This document shows, in pieces, positions 25,315 to 33,130 of a DNA stretch of 64,000 bases. The position numbers and the translations under genes are program-made. The stretch's first letter is position 1. Each line of letters begins with the position of its first letter. Source of the stretch: Shinella sumterensis (GTDB lineage: Bacteria; Pseudomonadota; Alphaproteobacteria; Rhizobiales; Rhizobiaceae); assembly GCF_004514425.2 (NCBI RefSeq), contig NZ_MYFN02000009.1, forward strand, positions 118,636 to 182,635, read 5' to 3'. The notes beneath the pieces are model-generated. The model made no database searches and was not told where the DNA came from. It saw only the letters and a list, made by a program, of their open reading frames with translations.

Positions 25315-27233
25315 TGGTACGAGCCAAACCGCATCCGAGCCTGTTGCTCATTCTCGTGCCGATCGTCGTTTCCGGTTTTGCGTTCTATGTCGCCAACTGG
25401 CGCTGGCCCGAACTGGCAACGGGGATGACGGGGAAAACGCAGTATTGGTTTCTGCGGACGTCACCAGTTCCGGTCCTTCTGTTCGGACCGCTCGCCGGCC
25501 TCCTTACTGTCTGGGCGCTGCCGCTGCATCGGCGTCGCCCGATCGCGGTGGCAAGCTTCATCTGCTTTCTGCTGATGGCGGGCCTCTATGGGCTGCGTGA
25601 GATTGCCCGGCTTTCACCCTATGTCGAGCGCGGCGCATTGAGCTGGGATCAGGCACTCTCCTTCCTCGACATGGTCGCGGTGGCCAGTGCGGCGATCGGC
25701 TTCATGGCGGCGGCGGTGTCGGCGCGCATTTCCAGCGTCGTGCCCGAACCGGTCAAACGCGCCAAGCATGGGACCTTCGGCGACGCGGATTGGCTGCCGA
25801 TGGCCGCGGCCGCTCGGCTGTTTCCGGACGATGGCGAGATCGTCGTCGGTGAGCGGTATCGTGTCGACAAAGAACTCGTCCATGCGCTGCCGTTCGATCC
25901 GAACGATCCATCGACATGGGGCAAGGGCGGAACAGCGCCACTGCTCACCTACAAGCAGGACTTCGATTCCACGCACATGCTCTTCTTTGCCGGGTCCGGT
26001 GGCTACAAGACGACGAGCAACGTCGTACCGACCGCGCTGCGCTATACCGGCCCGATCATTTGCCTCGATCCGTCCACCGAGGTCGCGCCCATGGTGGTCG
26101 AGCATCGCCGTAAGGCGTTGCGGCGGGAGGTCATGGTGCTCGATCCGACCAACCCGATCATGGGCTTCAACGTCCTCGACGGGATCGAGACTTCGACGAA
26201 AAAGGAAGAGGACATCGTCGGCATCGCGCATATGCTGCTGTCGGAAAGCGTGCGCTTCGAAAGTTCCACCGGCTCCTACTTCCAGAACCAGGCGCACAAT
26301 CTGCTGACCGGGCTTCTGGCGCATGTGATGCTGTCGCCGGAATTTGCCGATCGGCGAAATCTGCGGAGCCTGCGCCAGATCGTCTCGGAACCGGAGACCT
26401 CCGTGCTCGCCATGCTCCGCGACGTTCAGGAGCATTCGGCCTCCGCCTTCATCCGCGAAACGCTCGGCGTGTTCGTCAACATGACGGAGCAAACCTTCTC
26501 GGGCGTCTATTCGACGGCATCGAAGGATACGCAGTGGCTGTCTCTCGACAACTACGCCGCCCTTGTCTGCGGCAATATGTTCAAATCCGCCGAGATCGCC
26601 GCAGGCAAGAAGGACGTGTTCCTCAATATCCCCGCTTCGATCCTGCGGTCCTATCCGGGCATCGGCCGGGTGATCATCGGCTCGCTGATTAATGCGATGA
26701 TCGAGGCCGACGGCGCGTTTCAGCGCCGGGCCCTGTTCATGCTCGATGAGGTCGACTTGCTCGGCTATATGCGGGTGCTGGAGGAGGCGCGCGACCGCGG
26801 CCGCAAATACGGGATCAGCATGATGCTGATGTACCAGTCCGTCGGCCAGCTTGAGCGGCATTTCGGCAAGGACGGCGCGGTGTCATGGATCGACGGTTGC
26901 GCCTTTGCGAGCTACGCCGCGATCAAGGCGCTCGACACGGCGCGCAACGTCTCGGCGCAATGCGGGGAGATGACCGTCGAGGTGAAAGGCAGTTCGCGCA
27001 ATATCGGCTGGGATACGAAAAACAGCGCCGCGCGGAAATCCGAAAGCCTCAACTTCCAGCGCCGGCCGTTGATCATGCCGCACGAGATCACCCAGTCGAT
27101 GCGCAAGGACGAGCAGATCATCATCGTACAAGGGCACAGCCCGATCCGTTGCGGACGCGCGATCTATTTCCGGCGTAAGGAGATGGACGCAGCGGCTGAG
27201 GGCAATCGGTTCGTCAAAGCCGACAGACCGTGA
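25314..27233 (+). CDS. traG: TraG type IV coupling protein
   Basis: 639-aa VirD4/TraG ATPase that links the relaxosome to the secretion pore. N-terminal membrane helices span roughly residues 10-30, 50-70, 80-100 and 125-145. Walker A FAGSGGYKTTSN lies near residue 228 and Walker B ALFMLDEVDLLGYM near 473. Other TraG motifs are PASILRSYPGIGRVIIGSL and GRKYGISMMLMYQSVGQLER. The ATG at 25314 overlaps the traD stop; a GTG three bases earlier is also possible. BID-bearing substrates such as TraA, and perhaps the zeta protein, would be recruited by this protein. Confidence 0.95.
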   Translation: MVRAKPHPSLLLILVPIVVSGFAFYVANWRWPELATGMTGKTQYWFLRTSPVPVLLFGPLAGLLTVWALPLHRRRPIAVASFICFLLMAGLYGLREIARLSPYVERGALSWDQALSFLDMVAVASAAIGFMAAAVSARISSVVPEPVKRAKHGTFGDADWLPMAAAARLFPDDGEIVVGERYRVDKELVHALPFDPNDPSTWGKGGTAPLLTYKQDFDSTHMLFFAGSGGYKTTSNVVPTALRYTGPIICLDPSTEVAPMVVEHRRKALRREVMVLDPTNPIMGFNVLDGIETSTKKEEDIVGIAHMLLSESVRFESSTGSYFQNQAHNLLTGLLAHVMLSPEFADRRNLRSLRQIVSEPETSVLAMLRDVQEHSASAFIRETLGVFVNMTEQTFSGVYSTASKDTQWLSLDNYAALVCGNMFKSAEIAAGKKDVFLNIPASILRSYPGIGRVIIGSLINAMIEADGAFQRRALFMLDEVDLLGYMRVLEEARDRGRKYGISMMLMYQSVGQLERHFGKDGAVSWIDGCAFASYAAIKALDTARNVSAQCGEMTVEVKGSSRNIGWDTKNSAARKSESLNFQRRPLIMPHEITQSMRKDEQIIIVQGHSPIRCGRAIYFRRKEMDAAAEGNRFVKADRP

Positions 27234-27248
27234 GATCCCAGAAGGCGG

Positions 27249-27701
27249 TCAACGCCAGTCGGGACGCTGGTATCGGATGGCAGGGTCTTCTGTACCGGGC
27301 GGCGCGATCCAGTCGACGAACCTCGAATAGCCCACGGGAATGCCGATGAAGCCGACGGCCATCAGCAGGAAACCCCAAAAGGGCATCCCATTGGCTACTT
27401 CGGGTTTGACGAAAGCGACGAACGCGATCAGCGGCATGATGAGACCGCCGAGCATCATCACGCTGACGACTGGGCGAAGCAGGCAGAGCAGGAAAAAGGC
27501 GAGGTGCCAAATGCCATGGAGGACGCCGTGGAAGGTTCCTACCACGATGGCAGCGAACGCACGGGCGATATATCGTTGCAACCGAAAAAGCGGGTTCCGC
27601 CTTTCCGGCCGTCCGTTCAAATCGGCAATGGCTCGTTCTTCGATCATCGCGGCAGCAACCTTGTTCTGGAAGGATGCGCCATCGATCGACAGACGGCGCA
27701 T
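27249..27701 (-). CDS. Hypothetical membrane protein convergent with traG
   Basis: 150-aa protein, family not recognised. A soluble N-terminus (about 45 residues, basic RPERRNPLFRLQRYIARAF) is followed by hydrophobic segments around residues 50-85, 85-102 and 107-127, then a short polar tail. No good Shine-Dalgarno precedes the ATG at 27701. It faces traG tail to tail with 15 bp between stops. A transfer-related role is possible from position only. Confidence 0.6.
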   Translation of the reverse strand: MRRLSIDGASFQNKVAAAMIEERAIADLNGRPERRNPLFRLQRYIARAFAAIVVGTFHGVLHGIWHLAFFLLCLLRPVVSVMMLGGLIMPLIAFVAFVKPEVANGMPFWGFLLMAVGFIGIPVGYSRFVDWIAPPGTEDPAIRYQRPDWR

Positions 27702-27834
27702 ACTATCGGATTTCAGTGAGTCTAGTCTCGGCGGATGGGCGAGGCAAGCAAAGATCGACGACGCACGTGTCCTGTTGAGGGGACCAGCCTACGAGGCCTC
27801 AACGGGGTGATGCTTTGCCAGATGTAAGATTGAA

Positions 27835-27859
27835 GGGAGGCGCGAACGCCTCCCTTTTT
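27835..27859 (+). terminator. Rho-independent terminator between convergent accessory genes
   Basis: A perfect 8-bp stem GGGAGGCG/CGCCTCCC with a CGAA loop is followed by five T residues on the plus strand. It would stop rightward transcription coming from traG through the antisense of the preceding gene, just before the next leftward gene ends. Confidence 0.75.
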
Positions 27860-27864
27860 GTTGT

Positions 27865-28305
27865 TCACACGCGCGCCGCGATGAACTCGATGCCGGTTCG
27901 GCTCTGGATGGCATCGAAGATTTCCGCGAGGCCCTCCAACTCCGAAGCCGGAACGACGGTGTAGTTGAGGCCGACCCAGCAGGTCTCACCTTCGCAGATG
28001 ATGTCCTCATGGATTTCGTCCAATACCGAAACCGGACCTTCCTTGATCCAGCGACGTTCGAATACCGTGCAGCGGTGATAGATCTCATAGATGAAATCGC
28101 CAGTGGGTGTGCCTTTGCCGGCGGCGAACTGCTGCTCGCGCTCGATCTCGTCGTGAAGGTCCGCAGTGATTTCGTCGAGCCACGAAATCAGCCGGTCGTG
28201 AGCACGTAGCGCAACATCGGTCTGGCAAGCGGCTTGGTTCGCGAGGATTTCGTCGTGGAAGCCAGCGATGGTCGGGACGAGTGCGCGTGCGTTGAACGTC
28301 ATCAT
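27865..28305 (-). CDS. Hypothetical accessory-region protein
   Basis: 146-aa soluble, acidic protein; I do not recognise the family. It begins MMTFNARALVPTIAGFHDEI and contains DRLISWLDEITADLHDEIER. The ATG at 28305 has an excellent AAGGAGACATATC Shine-Dalgarno; an in-frame extension to 28362 lacks support. It stands alone, with a 509-bp hairpin-rich spacer upstream. Confidence 0.75.
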   Translation of the reverse strand: MMTFNARALVPTIAGFHDEILANQAACQTDVALRAHDRLISWLDEITADLHDEIEREQQFAAGKGTPTGDFIYEIYHRCTVFERRWIKEGPVSVLDEIHEDIICEGETCWVGLNYTVVPASELEGLAEIFDAIQSRTGIEFIAARV

Positions 28306-28814
28306 GATATGTCTCCTTTCGATTGACGGAAGGTGTCCACGTTGTTGCCCGGCGGGGGTCAAGGACCGCGGAACGCGGCTTGCAAGCGGATAGGCTGATT
28401 TTCTGATGTCGCCTTTCGGGCGGCGGCAGAAAATCTGCGTATTCGCGCCGTCCTTGAGGCCCGTTGGGCTGGCGTATCATTGGACGTCAGAAGAAGAGCC
28501 CCCGCGCCCCCTGGGGCGCGGTCCGTATCCGGCGATGAGCCGGCGGGGAGCGTGAGGGGAAGCCCCTTGCGGCGAGGCGGCCGGTCGATCCGGCCGTTTC
28601 GCCCCGCGAGAGTGAGCGTCACCGAAGGACGAGACGGCAACGCCGGCTCGGGGAGCGCCGGAACGGCGCGAGTAGGGAGCGGCCGGCCGCAGGCCGGCTC
28701 GCCCAAAGTACCCTCTATCCCGACCCGCCAACCATCACGAAGATGAATCGGATCGTCGGATTCGATTCATAACTGTCGTTGGACGCCGGAAGCGGGACAG
28801 GCGATTCTCCGACA
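28306..28814. other. GC-rich intergenic region with serial hairpins, no gene
   Basis: No credible start with a ribosome-binding site was found on either strand. The region carries a chain of small perfect inverted repeats: CGCCCCCTGGGGCG near 28507, CCGGCGATGAGCCGG near 28529, GGCCGGTCGATCCGGCC near 28578 and GCCGGCCGCAGGCCGGC near 28681. The reading frames over it are GC-biased artefacts. It could be a structured leader, a recombination-prone spacer, or simply a divergent promoter region for the flanking genes. Confidence 0.55.
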
Positions 28815-29081
28815 ATGCTCATCCAGCCCTATCACCTCTATGTCGAGCGCGTGGATCATGACCGGAACATGGCGCGCTTCTATACGCTCGCGATCGAACC
28901 CACGCTGTTCGGCACGCCGCGTCTCCTGCGGCGCTGGGGCAGGATCGGCACGCTCGGTCGGACGATGGTGCATCATTTCGATAGGGAGGAGGAGGCTGTC
29001 GCGCTGTTTCTCGACTTGCTGCGCGAGAGGCGTGCCCACGGATATCAGGTGAAGCGCATTGAGGCGCTGGCGCGCGGATGA
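28815..29081 (+). CDS. WGR-domain protein
   Basis: 88-aa protein consisting of little more than a WGR domain. The defining motif appears as RLLRRWGRIGTLGRTM near residues 36-51, preceded by LYVERVDHDRNMARFYTLAI. WGR domains bind nucleic acid ends in PARPs and occur alone on many rhizobial plasmids, where the function is untested. The ATG at 28815 was chosen because the domain starts just after it. Confidence 0.85.
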   Translation: MLIQPYHLYVERVDHDRNMARFYTLAIEPTLFGTPRLLRRWGRIGTLGRTMVHHFDREEEAVALFLDLLRERRAHGYQVKRIEALARG

Positions 29082-29181
29082 TGCTCGGCGAACATGGAGA
29101 CGCGGGCGTGAGGCACAGCCTCGGGTCGGGGCGCCGGTCGATCCGGCGCGTCGGCCCCATCGTGCAAGGCAAAAGCCTCCC

Positions 29182-29331
29182 TCAGTGGGGAGGCTCGGCG
29201 TCTTCGGCGGCGATGAGTGCGGCCAGTTCGGCGCGGGCCTGTTCCAACTCGGCCTCGATCTGGGCGCGCTCGGCCGGGTCGCAGTGGTTCGCTTCGCGGC
29301 GCAGTTCTTCGATGTGGTTTTCGAGGGTCAT
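29182..29331 (-). CDS. 49-residue coiled-coil micro-protein
   Basis: The product begins MTLENHIEELRREANHCDP and continues as a Glu/Ala-rich helix. An AAAAGGAG site lies 6 bases before the ATG at 29331; an overlapping ATG at 29337 is too close to it. The helix (residues 3-45) is amphipathic. It lies downstream of DUF736 on the same strand, separated by a long inverted repeat. I recognise no family, but the ribosome-binding site and codon use support it as a real gene. Confidence 0.65.
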   Translation of the reverse strand: MTLENHIEELRREANHCDPAERAQIEAELEQARAELAALIAAEDAEPPH

Positions 29332-29368
29332 CGTCATCTCCTTTTGATGTGAAAGATGACGGTGTCGG

Positions 29369-29508
29369 CCATGACGAAGCGGTGCGGGTCAAAACCCGCT
29401 TTAGCGGCTCGCGCGTGGGGGAGCCGATTTTTTTGTCGAGCCGCTTCAGCGGTTCGGCGGAAAAATTGGGGGTACCACGCGGTTTTGACGCGCGCCGCTT
29501 CGTCATGG
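29369..29508. repeat. Long inverted repeat between DUF736 and the 49-aa gene
   Basis: The left arm starts CCATGACGAAGCGG at 29369 and runs to 29399. The right arm, 29479-29508, is its reverse complement with only two or three mismatches over about 28 bases. Inside are a second pair (AGCGGCTCG and CGAGCCGCT) and a T7 run. Together they could fold into a nested 140-nt structure or mark an old insertion. Confidence 0.75.
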
Positions 29509-29633
29509 CAGACTTGGCATTCTGAGCAGACAGACCTTCCTCTCGTGGGGCACCCTGACATGCGCACCGGTTCGCGATCGTGGCTGGAAGCACGCGAGGA
29601 AGCCGGCCCCTTGCGGGGCCGGTTCGGTTCGGG

Positions 29634-29957
29634 TCACTCCGGGTTGTTCCAGAGGAGCACCTTCTTGCCGTCTTCGCCGCCGGGTGCGGGGGCCAGGTTC
29701 CCGAAGATGACGCCGATCTCGGGGGCCTCCATCCGGATCGAGACGTATTCTGCCCCGCTGCGCGGCGAGACCCGGTTCCAGCCCGCGCCGATCTCGAACC
29801 CGGTGCGCTTGTTGATGACGCGGTAGTCCGGGGCGTCTTCGCGGGACTTGTGGGCGTTGGGGAGGACGGCGATCGGGGCATTGACGCGGAGCGTGGCGAA
29901 GACGCCTTCCATCGAGCCGTCGGCCTTGGTGGTGAGGTTTGCGATCGTGGATGCCAT
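29634..29957 (-). CDS. DUF736 family protein
   Basis: 107-aa protein starting MASTIANLTTKADGSMEG, with APDYRVINKRTGFEIGAGWN and GAEYVSIRMEAPEIGVIFGN, the full DUF736 pattern. A GAAGGAG site precedes the ATG. The family is widespread on alphaproteobacterial plasmids and integrative elements, with no established biochemical role. A decayed copy lies head to head on the plus strand at about 30205-30540. Confidence 0.93.
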   Translation of the reverse strand: MASTIANLTTKADGSMEGVFATLRVNAPIAVLPNAHKSREDAPDYRVINKRTGFEIGAGWNRVSPRSGAEYVSIRMEAPEIGVIFGNLAPAPGGEDGKKVLLWNNPE

Positions 29958-30042
29958 GGTAGTTCTCCTTCGGTTCCATCGGGACCGTTCCCGATGGCGG
30001 CAAAGGAGAGGGCTGATCTGCTGCGGTCAGCTCGGCGGAAAA

Positions 30043-30099
30043 TTTTGCAAAATTCGATTTGCCGCCAAAGCGGACAAACCGAAATCGAATTTTGCAAAA
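30043..30099. repeat. Perfect 18-bp inverted repeat upstream of DUF736
   Basis: TTTTGCAAAATTCGATTT (30043-30060) and its exact reverse complement (30082-30099) are separated by 21 bases. Outside the arms, weaker complementarity continues (CTCGGCGGAAAA on the left against the complement of TTTCTGTCGAG on the right). It lies about midway between the DUF736 start and the start of the decayed DUF736 copy on the other strand. Confidence 0.9.
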
Positions 30100-30204
30100 A
30101 TTTCTGTCGAGTCTTACCCCTTCAGGGGTTGGCCGCAAAAGCAGGCAGTCCTCTACAAAGTCGGCATCAATGGGAACGGGCCGGGTGGAACCGGAGGCGA
30201 TGCG

Positions 30205-30540
30205 TGCCCTGGCGTCCTGACTTGCAGCCTCTCTGCCAGCGCTGCGACGGCTCGTGGATGCGCCTTTGCCTGTCGGTCTGCCGGCCATTGCCTTCGCCGC
30301 CCTTCCCGCACGATCACCCCGCGAGGGCGCTCCGGGGTGCCGACGTCATCGCAAGCGCCCGGTGTTCGACGGCGTGGGTTGGGTCCGGGGTGAGACGTGC
30401 AGCGGGTCCGATATGCCGCGTCTCGACCCGGATGGCGGCCTTCGAGACAGGCATTATCTTCCGCATCGGTCCTGGCCGTCGCCCCGGCGGCGAAGAAGGC
30501 GAGAAGACGATCCTTCTGCGCACGACACCGGAGAGGCCGA
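30205..30540 (+). pseudogene. Decayed, frameshifted DUF736 copy
   Basis: Conceptual translation across three frames recovers the whole DUF736 order. CDGSWMRLCLSV matches ADGSMEGVFATLRV, then AFAALPARSPREGAPGCRRH matches IAVLPNAHKSREDAPDYRVI, then RKRPVFDGVGWVRGETCSG matches NKRTGFEIGAGWNRVSPRSG. After another shift, STRMAAFETGIIFRIGP matches SIRMEAPEIGVIFGNLAP, and GGEEGEKTILLRTTPE matches GGEDGKKVLLWNNPE. At least two frameshifts and many substitutions show it is non-functional. The remainder of the 30100-30670 stretch holds no gene. Confidence 0.75.
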
Positions 30541-30670
30541 GCGGACTGGTCCCGCAAGGGGCCGGCTTCCTGACGGGCGACGGGAAGCCACGGGGATCAT
30601 CGGCAAACGCCGGCGTGCTGTCGGCGGGTGGCGGGCGGCGGGCGGACACGCCACCCGCCGAACAGGCGTG

Positions 30671-31207
30671 TCATCTCCCCTTGGCGAGATGGCGTTCCTC
30701 GTCGGTCATGCGTGCCTCGATCCGCCCCACCAGATCCCGGCCGGCATTGCGCAGCATCGCATGCCAATCGGGAACGTTCCGAAGCGTGAACGTCGCGCTG
30801 CGCATCGTGTCGTAGACGACGCAGGGCGAGCCGGCTGCCGCAAGGCGCAGCATGTTGAGGCAGGTTCCCGGCGAAGCGCCATCCCAGACCATCAGCCCGT
30901 AATCGGCGCGCCGCGCCATCTCGCGGTCCTTTTCGGCATGAAAGGCGTAGCCATGCGCGCCACCCGGCGCAGGCCGGTGATAGGCCGCCCAATCGCCGAG
31001 ATTGTTGCGCGGCTCGCTGCTGGCATGGAAGACGCCGACATGCTCATAGCCATAGCCGGCAAGCAGGCTCTGCGCCTCCGCATCGGCTCCGGGCGCATCG
31101 CCAACCAGCACGCCATGCTCGGCGGCGATCATCGCGCCGATGCGCGCTATCACCGGTTCCGGCAGTTCGAATATGTCGCGTGATCCGCCTACGAATATCA
31201 TCGCCAT
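30671..31207 (-). CDS. SLOG-like nucleotide-binding protein
   Basis: 178-aa protein with an N-terminal MAMIFVGGSRDIFELPE and then GVLVGDAPGADAEAQSLLAG and GVFHASSEPRNNLG, the pattern of the YspA/SLOG superfamily, which binds nucleotide-like ligands. Later, KDREMARRADYGLMVWDG gives the conserved acidic loop. The ATG at 31207 has an AAAGGAG site; the frame upstream to 31276 is not supported. The role on the element is unknown. SLOG proteins sense nucleotides in several defence systems. Confidence 0.75.
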   Translation of the reverse strand: MAMIFVGGSRDIFELPEPVIARIGAMIAAEHGVLVGDAPGADAEAQSLLAGYGYEHVGVFHASSEPRNNLGDWAAYHRPAPGGAHGYAFHAEKDREMARRADYGLMVWDGASPGTCLNMLRLAAAGSPCVVYDTMRSATFTLRNVPDWHAMLRNAGRDLVGRIEARMTDEERHLAKGR

Positions 31208-31430
31208 GGTCGCTCTCCTTTTTCTACCAACAGGCCTCCCCCTCCCGGCCCATCTCTCCCCTCTAGGCCACCGCATCGTGTCGAAGGAGCGGAACGGCGA
31301 AGCCGTTCCGCGGGCCGGCAGAGGATCGGGCCGGCCTTCGGCCGGCGTTTGCTGCGCGGGGAAGAAACGGGAACCAGCCGTGCGAGCCGTCTGATGAGGA
31401 TCGTGGCCTACGCCGGCAGCGCCAGGCCGA

Positions 31431-31445
31431 TGTCAAATATTGACA
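31431..31445. promoter_or_regulatory. Candidate operator/promoter of the parDE pair
   Basis: TGTCAAATATTGACA is a perfect 6-bp-arm palindrome with a 3-bp centre, and its right half supplies a TTGACA -35 element. A GAAAAT -10-like sequence follows at about 31463. It lies 58 bp before the antitoxin ATG. ParD-type antitoxins commonly autorepress through such sites. Confidence 0.6.
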
Positions 31446-31502
31446 TTGACGTGCCGGTGCGGGAAAATCCGCCTCGACATTTCCAACCGGGAGGGTGCGG
31501 CC

Positions 31503-31760
31503 ATGACCAGCAGCCTGCATGTAAGTTTGCCCGACGAAATGCGCGCCTTCGTCGACATGCGCGCAAACGGTAAGAACCAGTACACGACGCCGAGTGAATA
31601 TGTGCGCGCGCTCATCCGCGAAGACATGGCGCGCGAGGAAGACCGCCGTTATGCGGTCCGCTCCCTGCTGAAGGCGGAGGAAGAATTCCGGCGCGGGGAG
31701 ATGCTGCCCCTGTCCGCCCTGGATGCCGTCGACGCGGAACTGGACGAAGAGCTGCGTTAG
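31503..31760 (+). CDS. ParD-like antitoxin
   Basis: 85-aa type II antitoxin. The N-terminal ribbon-helix-helix reads SLHVSLPDEMRAFVDMRA and YTTPSEYVRALIREDM. The acidic C-terminus (LDAVDAELDEELR) would wrap the toxin. A GGAGG site precedes the ATG at 31503; the frame upstream to 31440 is unsupported. The stop overlaps the toxin GTG by one base. Confidence 0.88.
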   Translation: MTSSLHVSLPDEMRAFVDMRANGKNQYTTPSEYVRALIREDMAREEDRRYAVRSLLKAEEEFRRGEMLPLSALDAVDAELDEELR

Positions 31761-32131
31761 TGGCTCCCCGCATCCTTATCCTGCCGACGGCGTTGGAAAA
31801 CTACCGTCTCGCGATCCGCGAGACGGCGCGGGTCTGGTCGCTGCAACAGGCGAAAGCCTATGGCCACCTGCTTCGCAAGGGCTTCGAGGAGATCCCCGAA
31901 GCCTATGCCCGCGTGCGCACGAAGAAGGACGAGCGGGTGGGCCATTCCCTGTTCCGCCTCCACAAGATCGAGCATCACTATGCTGCCTATATCGTGGTGG
32001 ACGACGCGACTTTTGTCGTCGCGGCTGTGCTGCACGAACGGATGGACATTCCCGCGCAACTGCGCACCGTGGAACGATTGACCGACCGCGAATATGAGAG
32101 CCTGATGGGCCATCCTCGCCCGAAACGCTAG
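31760..32131 (+). CDS. ParE/RelE-superfamily toxin
   Basis: 123-aa toxin starting at GTG 31760 within the antitoxin stop (TAGTG). ILPTALENYRLAIRETARVW and HSLFRLHKIEHHYAAYIVVD, then VVAAVLHERMDI, fit the ParE fold (R-S-hF-R strand near the middle and a terminal VLHxRMD motif). ParE toxins poison DNA gyrase. The pair probably stabilises the mobile element. A GC-rich stem-loop at 32144-32162 follows. Confidence 0.88.
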   Translation: MAPRILILPTALENYRLAIRETARVWSLQQAKAYGHLLRKGFEEIPEAYARVRTKKDERVGHSLFRLHKIEHHYAAYIVVDDATFVVAAVLHERMDIPAQLRTVERLTDREYESLMGHPRPKR

Positions 32132-32191
32132 GGACGCTTCGACGCCGGGCTGAACGCCCGGCGGATAAGAGCCTGAAGAGAGAAAGGGCGC

Positions 32192-33130
32192 TCACGCGCC
32201 CTCTCCTTTCAGTTCCCAGACGGTGATGCCGAAGCGGCGGGCCTTGTCGCGAAGGTTTTCGGTGATGCCGGAGCCAGGGAAGACGATGACGCCGGCCGGC
32301 ATCACGGAGAGCATCTCGTCGTTGCGGCGGAACGGAGCCGCTTTCGCGTGCTTGCTCCAGTTCGGCTTGAAGGCGACCTGCGTCACGCCGCGGGATTCTG
32401 CCCAGCAGGCTGCGATGCGTTCAGCGCCCTTCGGCGAGCCGCCGTGCAGCAGCACCATGTCGGCGTGCTTGGCGAGCGCCTTGTCGAGCGCGGCCCAGAT
32501 CCGCTCGTGATCGTTGTAGTCCAGGCCGCCTCCGAAGGCGATCTTGGTGCCGGCCGGGATCAGGACCTCGGTCTCGGCGCGGCGGCGGGCGGAGAGGAAG
32601 TCTCTGGAGTCGATCATCGCCGCGGTCATGTTGGCGTGATTGACCTTCGAGCCGGTGCGCGGACGCCATGTCGAGCCGGTCTGGGCCTCGAAGAGGTCGC
32701 TGGCGAAATCGCGCATGAACTCGAAGGCGTTGCGGCGCTCGAGGAGCGTGATGCCTTCCATGATATGCCGTTCGAGTTCGACGCTCTTGACTTCCGAGCC
32801 GTCCTGCTCGCGCTGCCCGTTTCTCTGGGCGTCCTCGTTGCGCTGCAGCTCGCGCTGGATGCGCTCGCCGGCGCGGTGGAAAAGATTGACGGTCGACCAG
32901 AGCATGTCTTCGAGATCGGGTTCCAGGCGCGTGTCGCCGAGCATTTCGAACATCGCGTCGAACAACGCGGTCAGCGCGGACTGGACGACCGGCTCCTCCG
33001 GCAGCGGGCGCGGGTCCGGCTCGTCCTGGAACGGACGATAACCGTAGACCTGCATCTCGTAGATGACCCGGTCGGTCGGGGACGATGCGTGGAGCTCGGT
33101 AGCGGCGTCGATGGGAAGCTGGACGTTCAT
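32192..33130 (-). CDS. DUF2493 (SLOG) domain protein
   Basis: 312-aa protein. The C-terminal third is a DUF2493 domain: IAFGGGLDYNDHERIWAALD, VLLHGGSPKGAERIAACWAE, then FRRNDEMLS and GVIVFPGSGITENL. The N-terminal part (QVYGYRPFQDEPDPRPLPEE, FHRAGERIQRELQRNEDAQR) is helical and typical of the plasmid-borne long form. The ATG at 33130 has a GGAGATCACC site. It converges with parE. Function unknown; the fold binds nucleotide derivatives. Confidence 0.87.
   Translation of the reverse strand: MNVQLPIDAATELHASSPTDRVIYEMQVYGYRPFQDEPDPRPLPEEPVVQSALTALFDAMFEMLGDTRLEPDLEDMLWSTVNLFHRAGERIQRELQRNEDAQRNGQREQDGSEVKSVELERHIMEGITLLERRNAFEFMRDFASDLFEAQTGSTWRPRTGSKVNHANMTAAMIDSRDFLSARRRAETEVLIPAGTKIAFGGGLDYNDHERIWAALDKALAKHADMVLLHGGSPKGAERIAACWAESRGVTQVAFKPNWSKHAKAAPFRRNDEMLSVMPAGVIVFPGSGITENLRDKARRFGITVWELKGEGA

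Noticed and set aside
29045..30097. 350-codon minus-strand frame across DUF736 and its flanks
   Set aside because: Low-complexity Pro/Arg/Ser translation of GC-rich DNA; DUF736 and the 49-aa gene occupy other frames with proper starts.
30254..31183. 309-codon plus-strand frame
   Set aside because: Its first part is only one frame of the decayed DUF736 copy, and the rest is antisense to the SLOG-like gene.
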